A stretch of DNA of 64,000 nucleotides from Paenibacillus monticola (lineage in GTDB: Bacteria > Bacillota > Bacilli > Paenibacillales > Paenibacillaceae), in contig NZ_WJXB01000001.1 of NCBI RefSeq assembly GCF_009664975.1, positions 1-64,000 of the forward strand. The letters are read 5' to 3'. The notes beneath the pieces are model-generated. The model had not been told where the DNA came from. It did not search any database and worked only from the letters and a program-made list of their open reading frames with translations. Made by a program: the position numbers and the translations under genes. Position 1 is the stretch's first letter. Every line of letters starts with the position of its first letter. Below are positions 15,984 to 24,024 of the stretch, piece after piece.

Positions 15984-17762
15984 TTAGGTAGTAATGCCTG
16001 TCATCTCCCAATCGGCCAACAGCTGCTCAATATCCTTGCCCGCTTTTGGTTTGCTAAAGAAATAGCCTTGGATCTTATCACAGCCCTGCTCCTGCAAAAA
16101 GTCCAGCTGATCCTTTCTTTCCACACCCTCGGCAATTACAGTCATGTTCATTCGTTTGCCAATCATAATTATCTGCTCCACCAGTGTAGCTTTATTGGTT
16201 CCTGCGGGAATCGAATCAATAAAGGATTTGTCTATTTTCAAGGTTGAGATTGGCAAATGGGTCAGATAACTGAGTGAGGAATAACCTGTCCCGAAATCGT
16301 CCAAGGCAATTTTAATATTATGGGTTCTAAGCTCATTTAGTTTGCTGCTAACATGACCGTAGGATTCAACAAATATAGATTCTGTAATTTCCAGTTCCAG
16401 ATAATGAGGCTGAAGCCCGGAGGATTCCAGCGTATTCAGGACCAACTCATTAAAATCGTTCTGCAGTAGTTGCAGCATCGAAATATTAACGGATATCGTT
16501 AAATGCTCGAAGCCCTGCTCATGAAGATGCTGCAAAAAAGTACAGGCTTTACTAAGGACCCAAGCTCCCAAAGGAATAATCAGATGTGAATCCTCAGCGA
16601 CTTTGATGAACTTAAGTGGAGAGACATACCCCAGTTCCGGGCTATTCCAGCGTAAAAGTGCTTCCAGGCCAGTTACCTTGTTTAGTGCCAGATCCACCTG
16701 AGGCTGATAAAAAAGCTCGAATTCATCTTGTTCCAGAGCCAGATACAATTGTTTTTCTATATACATTCTTTCGGTAAAAATATCATTCAAATACTGATCA
16801 AATACAACGTATTTATCTTTTCCTGCTTCTTTGGCTTTGTACATGGCAATGTCTGCCCGTTTAACCAACTCCATGATATCGCTACCGTGCTCTGGATAAA
16901 TGCTGATTCCAATACTGATGCTGATATGCAACAACGTATTATCCATTTCAAAGCCCTTTTTAAAGCCTGTAAGAATTCGGCCTGCAACCCTGTCTGTATG
17001 GGCTCTATCCTGCAAAGGATGTAACAGAATAATAAGCTCATCGCCACCAAAACGGTAAATCGCTCCCTCTGTTCCTACGATGGAGAGGAGTCGCTCACTG
17101 GTCTGTACGATCAGTCGGTCTCCGAAAGCATGGCCCATCGTGTCATTAATATATTTAAAGTTGTCGATGTCAACAAACATTATGGCTGCATTAGTGCCGG
17201 AGTCTGTAAGAACATCATTAGCAGCATTCTCATATAAGGCCAGTTTGTTGGGCAGACCTGTGAGTAGATCATGATAGGCCAAATGATGCATCCGTTCTTC
17301 GCTTGCTGTAAGCTTGCGCTGATTCTCAATTAACATATCGTACTGCTGCCTCAGTTCCTCTTCAGTAGCCGTGACTTCTTCGTATACCGATTCCAACGTT
17401 TCATGAGCGAGCAACATTTCTCTGTAGGAGAGCTCTAGCTTATCTTCCACTTTCTTAATACGCTTCAGTGTTCTCAGAATAAGCGAGAAGACAAGCAGAG
17501 CTGTGATGAGGACAAAAAACCAGCCTTTTATCATATTGATCCTAGTGACCCATTCTTTATTTATAGAAAAAGCAGAAACGGCTCTATCCGTTAGCAGAAT
17601 CCATAAGCACCCCACAATAAAATAAATTCCAGCAATTCTGGAGGAGCCCCATAGTGGGTTGAAAGAATTCTTATTCTTAAGCTCCTGATAATTTTCCTCA
17701 TTCAAACTTCTAGCTAGCAGAATTGATGTTTCGGAATCCTTTTTCTTCTCTGTTCGTTGCAT
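15984..17762 (-). CDS. Membrane GGDEF-EAL cyclic di-GMP enzyme
   Basis: A 592-residue protein. Two transmembrane helices (IAGIYFIVGCLWILLTD near 45-60 and GWFFVLITALLVFSLIL near 80-97) are followed by a coiled coil (120-160), GGDEF and EAL domains. The cyclase signature is GGDEL near residue 238, a one-residue variant that may or may not be active. The phosphodiesterase domain looks intact, with LEALLRW near 369, then ITESIF, DDFGTGYSSLSYL, IDKSFI and IAEGVE. Net activity is probably cyclic di-GMP breakdown. It opposes the cyclase encoded at 5334. AGGAGG precedes the ATG by 5 bases. No sensory domain is seen between the two helices. Confidence 0.92.
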   Translation of the reverse strand: MQRTEKKKDSETSILLARSLNEENYQELKNKNSFNPLWGSSRIAGIYFIVGCLWILLTDRAVSAFSINKEWVTRINMIKGWFFVLITALLVFSLILRTLKRIKKVEDKLELSYREMLLAHETLESVYEEVTATEEELRQQYDMLIENQRKLTASEERMHHLAYHDLLTGLPNKLALYENAANDVLTDSGTNAAIMFVDIDNFKYINDTMGHAFGDRLIVQTSERLLSIVGTEGAIYRFGGDELIILLHPLQDRAHTDRVAGRILTGFKKGFEMDNTLLHISISIGISIYPEHGSDIMELVKRADIAMYKAKEAGKDKYVVFDQYLNDIFTERMYIEKQLYLALEQDEFELFYQPQVDLALNKVTGLEALLRWNSPELGYVSPLKFIKVAEDSHLIIPLGAWVLSKACTFLQHLHEQGFEHLTISVNISMLQLLQNDFNELVLNTLESSGLQPHYLELEITESIFVESYGHVSSKLNELRTHNIKIALDDFGTGYSSLSYLTHLPISTLKIDKSFIDSIPAGTNKATLVEQIIMIGKRMNMTVIAEGVERKDQLDFLQEQGCDKIQGYFFSKPKAGKDIEQLLADWEMTGITT

Positions 17763-17861
17763 ATGGCCCTCCTATGTTTCAAACTAATCTTATTGAATTG
17801 AACTTTTCAACAAATTTCTCCAAAACCCTCTATTATTCAACAGGGGATTGTAGAAAATGAT

Positions 17862-17900
17862 TATACAGATTATATACAATCACTATACAAATGTTATACA
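17862..17900 (+). promoter_or_regulatory. Four TATACA direct repeats at an 11-bp period
   Basis: TATACA begins at 17862, 17873, 17884 and 17895, exactly one helical turn apart. Such phased direct repeats are bound by OmpR/PhoB-type response regulators. The B. subtilis PhoP box (TT-A/C/T-ACA, four copies, about 11-bp period) is the closest known pattern, differing here at one base of six. They lie between the divergent GGDEF-EAL and FAD-enzyme genes. Confidence 0.62.
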
Positions 17901-18004
17901 ATGATGGCGGATAAATAACCTTACATGTTACGTTATGCTCTCTGAAAGATAATAGCTAAGGAATTTACATTATATAATATTTTCTTTAGCAAGGTGGAGG
18001 TTAA

Positions 18005-19012
18005 ATGATGAAACATGTGGATGTTGTGATCGTGGGTGCTGGAATTTCCGGATTAATGGCTGCGAATATGATTATGAATAATAGTAATGCCAGTGTGCAA
18101 TTGCTAGATAAAGGTCAAAGTCCTGGTGGGCGGTTGGCAACACGACGGATAGCAGGAGGTAATTTCGATCATGGTGCACAGTTTATCACGGCAAATAGTG
18201 ATATCTTCCAAGCTATAATAGAAAGTTGGTTAATCCAGGGTTGGATAACACCCTGGAATTCTAAAGACCGCCCCAGATACGCGGCAGTAGGTGGTATGAA
18301 CCAACTTGCTAAACGATTGGCTTTTCAGCAGCCATTGGAGTGCTCGACGGTAGTCGAAAGTATATCTCTTCTTGATGGTGATTATATCGTACAAGCGAGA
18401 AACACCAGAACGAATACTTGGCAGCAGTGGACAGCAAAGTCTGTGCTGCTGACTTGTCCGATTCCACAAATGTTCCCGATCCTTGAGTCAGGCGATATCT
18501 CTATAGCTAGTGATATCAGCAGCTTACTACATAAAGTGGAATATAAACCATGTCTTGCTGTTATGGTATGCATGGGTGAGACTAAGGGATTCCCTCTGGT
18601 GGGGAATATGAGAGAACCATTCCCGGGAATAATCTCGTGGATAGCAGATAATAGGAGTAAAGGAATTAGTGAGATCCCTTCCTGGACGCTCCATCTTGAT
18701 TCCGATTGGTCGGAGAGGCATTTCAATGATACGGATAGCGATATTTGGAACGATGTGTTGCCTTACTTAAAGAACATTCAGGGAGAAACCAATACACTTG
18801 AGGAGCAGGAGTATCAGATTAAACGCTGGCGCTTCGCGAAAGCTCATCAACTCATAAGTGAACCTTTTCTTGATATCGGAAATGGCGTCCCACTGCTCCT
18901 TAGTGGGGACGCCTTTGGCTCTTGCTATCTGCCAGGAAACAGTGGTGGCAAAGTGGAAAACGCTGTTTTATCTGGTATTGCAGCAGGACAATATTTAGCG
19001 AAAATAGTTTAG
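18005..19012 (+). CDS. Renalase-like NAD(P)/FAD-dependent oxidoreductase
   Basis: A 335-residue flavoprotein with an N-terminal Rossmann motif VVIVGAGISGLMAANMI (residues 7-23). The renalase-type signature LLDKGQSPGGRLATRR is followed by FDHGAQFIT. The C-terminal FAD segment reads LLSGDAFGSCYLPGNSGGKV. Relatives oxidise off-pathway isomers of NAD(P)H or amines, but most bacterial members are uncharacterised. AGGTGGAGG lies 5 bases before the ATG. Phased TATACA repeats about 105 bases upstream could place it under a response regulator. It is probably monocistronic, with a small membrane protein 140 bases downstream. Confidence 0.85.
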   Translation: MMKHVDVVIVGAGISGLMAANMIMNNSNASVQLLDKGQSPGGRLATRRIAGGNFDHGAQFITANSDIFQAIIESWLIQGWITPWNSKDRPRYAAVGGMNQLAKRLAFQQPLECSTVVESISLLDGDYIVQARNTRTNTWQQWTAKSVLLTCPIPQMFPILESGDISIASDISSLLHKVEYKPCLAVMVCMGETKGFPLVGNMREPFPGIISWIADNRSKGISEIPSWTLHLDSDWSERHFNDTDSDIWNDVLPYLKNIQGETNTLEEQEYQIKRWRFAKAHQLISEPFLDIGNGVPLLLSGDAFGSCYLPGNSGGKVENAVLSGIAAGQYLAKIV

Positions 19013-19152
19013 TAGGGTTAATTCATTCAGTAGAGATTTGTAAATGCGTTTCAATAATAAAAAAATGGGTTATTTATCTAATTATGCTATACAATAGAAA
19101 ACGTGATGTTCTATCATATGCTAGAGCTTTTAGAGAGACGGATGGTGATGAT

Positions 19153-19593
19153 ATGCACTTCATACGCAGAAATAATCTCTTTAAAGCTATCTTGGCTGGA
19201 ATTTTCTCAGGCACTGTCCTAGGTCTGTTCTTGAAAGCAATAGAGCAGTTGACTTCATTGAAAGTGTATACCTTACTGTTAAATATTGATTATATCCCAC
19301 TGCTAAATCGGATGAGCTTACCAGAGATCCTGGAATTCACCTTACATTTGATCATCTCTATCCTATTAAGCATCTGCCTATCCATCTATCTTCAATCCAG
19401 GCATTGGTCTCCAAGGAAAAATATATATTGTGTGATGATAGTCAGTCTAGTAGTTGCAATAATACTGTATTCGACAACAACACTTTCAGAAAAGACACCA
19501 GAAATAACTGATATCCCAGCCTTACTTGTATGGCTACTCGGGCATGCGATATATGGATGGATTCTGGGATGGCTACTTAGAAAGCAAGATTAG
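19153..19593 (+). CDS. Small integral membrane protein of unknown function
   Basis: A 146-residue protein with about four hydrophobic helices: FKAILAGIFSGTVLGLFL, LHLIISILLSICLSIYL, IYCVMIVSLVVAIILY and LLVWLLGHAIYGWILGWLL. It ends in RKQD, so both termini may be cytoplasmic. The organisation recalls YqhR-type conserved membrane proteins of Bacillales, but the match is too weak to assign. The frame is open from 18922, overlapping the FAD enzyme. ATG 19153 with GGTGAT just upstream gives a credible start, whereas the preceding codons look non-coding. The LuxR-like regulator begins 40 bases after its stop. Confidence 0.65.
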   Translation: MHFIRRNNLFKAILAGIFSGTVLGLFLKAIEQLTSLKVYTLLLNIDYIPLLNRMSLPEILEFTLHLIISILLSICLSIYLQSRHWSPRKNIYCVMIVSLVVAIILYSTTTLSEKTPEITDIPALLVWLLGHAIYGWILGWLLRKQD

Positions 19594-19633
19594 CAGATAG
19601 TGAATATAATTATTCACGAAATGAGGAACATTT

Positions 19634-21766
19634 ATGAGGATAAAGCCATTACAGAGTCTCCAGCACCTACAAGACGCTTATTCTTCCTTATGTGGGTTAA
19701 CGATAATGATTATGGATCAGGAGGACAATCGACTAACAGAGCCATCGGGTCTATCAGAGATTGTGAAACTTCTTCTTGGGTACCAAAAGAAGTCGATTGA
19801 GGATTCCATCTTAAATATTCTAGATAAGGTTAAAGACATTCAGAAACCGATTGTGTATGAAACTATTACTGGATTTAAGCTGTTGATCGCCCCCATAAGA
19901 GTAAAAGAACAAACACCCTATTACATCTTTGCAGGTGCCATCGTAGATGAGAGCAATCTTGAGCTCATCGAAAGCAGGATTTTTGAGGATTTGCCTGCGC
20001 AGGTATGGGAGACATGGAAAGCTGCATTGGTTCAAACGCCAACCTATGGACAGAAACAGGTGGGGAAGGTTCTTATTCAGCTTGAAGAACTAGCAGAAAT
20101 GATCCGATTACTGCTTGATCGAGGCGTGGAGAAAGGAAAACACGCAAATCGGTTACAGCTATTAAATCTTGTACATTTGATGGATTCAGGTGATCCTAAA
20201 TGGCTGCAAGGCGTATTAGGTGTATTTACCCGTGTTATGGGCCTGGAGTTCGCTGGATTTGCCCGTAATCTGATAAATGAAGAACAATATACCGTAATAG
20301 AAACGATTGGTTTTAAAGAAAATGCAACGATACAAGATGCGTCATTTTCTCTTGGGGAAGGATTTCTGGGGCAGATCGGGCTTACCCGGCAGATGGGGTA
20401 TTGGGAGAGATCTGATTGGGACCCTAGGGTGTCTTTTTTTACAAAGCGGGGAATTGAGCCAAAGGTTATCATTTGTTATCCTATTAAATATCAGAATCTC
20501 TTCTTTGGATTGTTATTTGGCGGAGATTCATCCGTACAAGAGCTCACAGAGGAGCAAGCGGATACAGGGGCGCTGTTAGCCAACCAATTAGCTGCTGATT
20601 TCTATTATTTGGAGAATGAAGCCTACAACGAACGACGTAAAATACGTATGAAAGCCTTTGAAGAAATTACTCAAGGGATTCTAGGTATTAAGGATAAGGA
20701 AGCCTTCTTCCAGATGCTGATAGACTCTATACAACGGACGGTTCAAACCTCCTTTATCAGTATGTTATTAAAAGAACCAAAAGAGAAGGAAACGAGTGTA
20801 TATCTCTGTTCGAATCGTTCGGAGGAATGGGGAATTACTTATGTGGAAAATGCTGAATTAACGTACTTCAAGGCAGGAAGTTCAGGCTTAAGAATGCTTC
20901 GGAAGCCCTTGTATCGGCAATGGAATGGAGTAGAATTACTGGAGCTGCCCCTTGTTTTTGAACAAAAACTCTTCGGTGTGGTAGGACTGGTATTAGAAGG
21001 CGATGTTAAACATATGGAGAACATGCCCTTCCTTAATGCTATAAATGCTATCGTGTTAACAAAGCTGCAACTCGAAACCGGACTAACCACAGTATCAAAA
21101 GCAGATACGGTAACCCTATTACATCAGAACTTGCTGATCCTGAATCCAGAAGCCTTTTACAAGGCAATGAAGGTCAAGGAGCTGGCGCAGAGTTTCCTTA
21201 AACACATGAATGGTTCGCATGAAGAGATCGAAAGGATCGCTCAGGCGAGTTTACTTTCTGATTATGAACCTGCCTTGTTGTCATCCTGTATTGGAGAAAC
21301 CTCTGTGGTGAGTCTGCTGCGAGAAGTTCGCCAATATAGGTCCGGTAAGAAAAATGAAGCTGCAGGTGCTGAACCTGAGACTTTGCTTGGGAAGATTCTA
21401 CTTATTGTGATCTGGTATTGTGAGCACGGGGATAAGGAGAAGACATGGATATTAACGCTGCCCATTTCCATAGATGAATCCCTACTACGATCCTTTGAAT
21501 ACTTCTTGTCTAGCCAGACGGAGTTGGGAGCACCACCCTTACTTGAGAGTAGAGGTCGCCTTACACATCGGGAAAATGAGATTCTGAACAATGTTTTACA
21601 TGGCCTGACCAACCTGGAAATTGCCGAGAAGTTATTTATTAGCACACATACGGTCAAGAATCATATCACCAAGATTTTTGGGAAGCTGGAGGTTAATGGT
21701 CGTGCTCAGGCGATAGCAAAGATATATCAAAAAACGAGTTGGGCTGATCCCACACAAAAGCGATAG
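19634..21766 (+). CDS. PocR/GAF-domain transcriptional regulator with LuxR-type HTH
   Basis: A 710-residue regulator. Residues 1-130 resemble a PocR sensory domain (LQSLQHLQDAYSSLCGLTIM, then a hydrophobic YYIFAGAIV strand). Two GAF-like segments follow (about 195-330 and 345-500; IICYPIKYQNLFFGLLFGG is a typical GAF strand). The C-terminus is a LuxR/NarL helix-turn-helix at about 640-700 (LTHRENEILNNVLHGL; TNLEIAEKLFISTHTVKNHI). PocR domains bind small organic ligands, often linked to diol use. AGGA 6 bases before ATG 19634 supports the start. A strong terminator separates it from the chemosensory operon, so it may or may not control that operon. Confidence 0.86.
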   Translation: MRIKPLQSLQHLQDAYSSLCGLTIMIMDQEDNRLTEPSGLSEIVKLLLGYQKKSIEDSILNILDKVKDIQKPIVYETITGFKLLIAPIRVKEQTPYYIFAGAIVDESNLELIESRIFEDLPAQVWETWKAALVQTPTYGQKQVGKVLIQLEELAEMIRLLLDRGVEKGKHANRLQLLNLVHLMDSGDPKWLQGVLGVFTRVMGLEFAGFARNLINEEQYTVIETIGFKENATIQDASFSLGEGFLGQIGLTRQMGYWERSDWDPRVSFFTKRGIEPKVIICYPIKYQNLFFGLLFGGDSSVQELTEEQADTGALLANQLAADFYYLENEAYNERRKIRMKAFEEITQGILGIKDKEAFFQMLIDSIQRTVQTSFISMLLKEPKEKETSVYLCSNRSEEWGITYVENAELTYFKAGSSGLRMLRKPLYRQWNGVELLELPLVFEQKLFGVVGLVLEGDVKHMENMPFLNAINAIVLTKLQLETGLTTVSKADTVTLLHQNLLILNPEAFYKAMKVKELAQSFLKHMNGSHEEIERIAQASLLSDYEPALLSSCIGETSVVSLLREVRQYRSGKKNEAAGAEPETLLGKILLIVIWYCEHGDKEKTWILTLPISIDESLLRSFEYFLSSQTELGAPPLLESRGRLTHRENEILNNVLHGLTNLEIAEKLFISTHTVKNHITKIFGKLEVNGRAQAIAKIYQKTSWADPTQKR

Positions 21767-21803
21767 GTTCCGCATACAGCGGACTGTCGTTTTTTTTTTT
21801 TTT
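21761..21803 (+). terminator. Terminator of the PocR/LuxR regulator gene
   Basis: A stem starting in the stop codon (CGATAGGTTCCGC with GCGGACTGTCG, two bulges) is followed by 14 T. Confidence 0.88.
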
Positions 21804-21989
21804 GCGTGTCTAGAGGCACACAGGGTCTAGTTGCTGATTAGGTAGGAATGAGTTCCTATAGGGCTAGTGAGAACTGTGTCGAAAATAGGAAAAAAAGGGG
21901 ATAGGATTAAAGGCCCACAAAATCGCATAATGAGGATAAATAATCCAATATAGAAAAGTAAAATAGAAAATTCCAGGGGAGTGTTTCGC

Positions 21990-23561
21990 TTGAAATTAAA
22001 TATCCGCACTAAATTACTGGGGAGTTTCATTATTGTTGTATTGTTGCTTGTTGCTATCAGTTGGTTGTCTATTAACAAAATGGGGCTCATGAATAACGAT
22101 TCACAGATGCTGAAAAATAAGAATGTACCTGGGTTAGCACTAGTAGGAGAGATAAGTACTAACTTGTATAAGCTTCGTGGCGATCTGTTTAAGGTTATTC
22201 TTGAAACGGATGATACTGAACTTGGAAAAGTTGAGGGGATGATCGCAGAAGATCAGACCAAGCTTGCAGACAATATTAAGTCTTATGCCATGCTCGAACT
22301 AACGGAGGAGCAAAGGTCACAAGTACTGGTGATCGAGCAAAGCCTTAAAAACTACAATTCAATAGTACCAGAGGTTATCAGTTATGGCATTGCAAATGAC
22401 TTCACGAATGGATACAAAGTACTTGTAAGAGGAATGGTTGATTTGCAATTGGCGATTGATACCACAGAACAAGCGGTTGCAAGTGTTACTGACGGAGCAA
22501 ATGTAAGGGTTGAAAGCATTGTGAGCAACTATACCTCAGGCAGTGAAACTATCATTATTTTTGCCGTTATTGCTGTAATCCTTGCCATTGTGCTTGCTTT
22601 AATCATCTCACAAGGAATCGTAGGCTCTGTATCCAAACTACTGGCTCTGATGGTGAAGATGGCAAGTGGCGATCTTAGAGAAAATATGAATGTTAAGAGC
22701 CGGGATGAATTTGGGAAGCTTGCGGATGCGGTGAATGCTATGATTGTAAGCTTAAGAAAATTAATTGGGAATACAGTTGAGTCGGCTCAGAATGTTGCGG
22801 CTTCGTCACAAGAGATATCAGCGACAATAGAACAGATTTCTGATGGAAGTCAGTCCCAGGCACAATCCGCACAGAATATCAGTGAATTAACCCAAGAGCT
22901 CTCTAAGGCCATCAATGAAGTTGCGAAAAATGCAGAGCAAGTTTCAGAATTGTCGGCCGAGACTAAGCTGGGTGCAGAGGAAGGCAGCAGATCCGTCAGA
23001 GAATCCAGTCTTGGGATGAACAAATTGTCTGAGAAAATGGGGATTCTGGAGCAGGATTCTCATAAAATCGGTGAAATCATTGAGGTTATTAACGAAATAG
23101 CAGAACAAACAAATCTGCTAGCCTTGAATGCAGCAATTGAAGCTGCCCGTGCCGGGGAACAGGGTCGAGGATTTGCCGTGGTCGCAGATGAGGTTCGTAA
23201 GCTTGCGGAGCGGAGCAGTGAGGCTACGAAACAAATTGCCCATATTATTCGGGGAATGCAGCAAAATACGGTGCTGAGTGTCCAAGCTGTTAGTGAAGCC
23301 TCCGTATTATCGGATAAAACAGAGGTGTTAATAGAAGGTATCCTTTCCCGAGTGAATGAAACTTCCCAGCAGATTACCAGTATTGCTGCAGCATGTGAGG
23401 AACAGGCAGCACAAACGAATGAAGTGCTGCTCTCCGTTGAGTCCATTGCGGCAGGAAGTCAAGAAGCGGCAGCAGCAGCAGAAGAAACCGCTGCATCCTC
23501 ACAGATGCTGGCAAAACTAGCAGATGAACTGAATGATTCTGCAGCTACATTTAAGCTATAA
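21990..23561 (+). CDS. Methyl-accepting chemotaxis protein (receptor 1)
   Basis: A transmembrane chemoreceptor of 523 residues. TM1 lies near 8-28 ([16 protein letters not shown]), an extracellular four-helix sensor domain spans about 30-180, and TM2 is near 187-210 ([19 protein letters not shown]). A HAMP domain and a long cytoplasmic coiled coil follow. The tip is the conserved [20 protein letters not shown]. The frame can open at GTG 21981, but that GTG overlaps the ribosome site GGGGAGTG. TTG 21990 gives [13 protein letters not shown], typical of the family. No C-terminal CheR/CheB pentapeptide is seen. It is the first gene of the chemosensory/partner-switching operon, and cheW follows at 23576. 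Confidence 0.92.
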   Translation: MKLNIRTKLLGSFIIVVLLLVAISWLSINKMGLMNNDSQMLKNKNVPGLALVGEISTNLYKLRGDLFKVILETDDTELGKVEGMIAEDQTKLADNIKSYAMLELTEEQRSQVLVIEQSLKNYNSIVPEVISYGIANDFTNGYKVLVRGMVDLQLAIDTTEQAVASVTDGANVRVESIVSNYTSGSETIIIFAVIAVILAIVLALIISQGIVGSVSKLLALMVKMASGDLRENMNVKSRDEFGKLADAVNAMIVSLRKLIGNTVESAQNVAASSQEISATIEQISDGSQSQAQSAQNISELTQELSKAINEVAKNAEQVSELSAETKLGAEEGSRSVRESSLGMNKLSEKMGILEQDSHKIGEIIEVINEIAEQTNLLALNAAIEAARAGEQGRGFAVVADEVRKLAERSSEATKQIAHIIRGMQQNTVLSVQAVSEASVLSDKTEVLIEGILSRVNETSQQITSIAAACEEQAAQTNEVLLSVESIAAGSQEAAAAAEETAASSQMLAKLADELNDSAATFKL

Positions 23562-23575
23562 GGAGGATGGAAGCA

Positions 23576-24001
23576 ATGACAGTGATCTCTGAGCAATATA
23601 TTGTCTCCAGGTTGGGAAATGAACGGCATGCCTTTAATATTCGTGATATTAATGAAATTATCAAAATGGAGTTCATCACGGAAGTACCCAATAGCAAGCC
23701 ATATATTAAAGGAGTTATCAATTTGCGCGGGAAAATTGTACCTGTGGTTAGTATGTGCAGGAGATTCGGCATCCCCGAAACACCGATTGGAAAGCTATCA
23801 CGGATTGTAGTTGTCCAATATCAGAATGAAGCAACAGGTATCATTGTGGATGCGGTTGAGAAGGTGACTTCCTTTGACGATATTCAGCCTCCCGTCGATA
23901 CAAATGAACCCAATGGTACCCAGTTCATGGATGGAATTGGACAAAGTGTTGATGGTTTGGTCGGGATTCTTAACATTGATAGACTGTTTGGCGAAGGGTA
24001 G
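23576..24001 (+). CDS. cheW: CheW coupling protein
   Basis: A 141-residue SH3-like adaptor that links receptors to CheA at the inner membrane face. Family motifs are VSRLGNERHAFNIRDINEII at the N-terminus, YIKGVINLRGKIVPVVSM in the middle and ATGIIVDAVEKVTSF later. ATG 23567 abuts the ribosome site AGGAGG (23561-23566), so ATG 23576, nine bases downstream, is preferred. It lies 14 bases after the receptor stop and 23 bases before cheA, so they are cotranscribed. The downstream CheA carries an extra CheW domain of its own, so this protein may bridge a second receptor contact. Confidence 0.93.
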   Translation: MTVISEQYIVSRLGNERHAFNIRDINEIIKMEFITEVPNSKPYIKGVINLRGKIVPVVSMCRRFGIPETPIGKLSRIVVVQYQNEATGIIVDAVEKVTSFDDIQPPVDTNEPNGTQFMDGIGQSVDGLVGILNIDRLFGEG

Positions 24002-24024
24002 CGTTTAGAGGGAGGTATAAACTA

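Noticed and set aside
21900..21985. Sigma-D (flagellar) promoter upstream of the chemosensory operon
   Set aside because: A TAAA box exists but no acceptable GCCGATAT partner at the right spacing was found, so flagellar control is not claimed.
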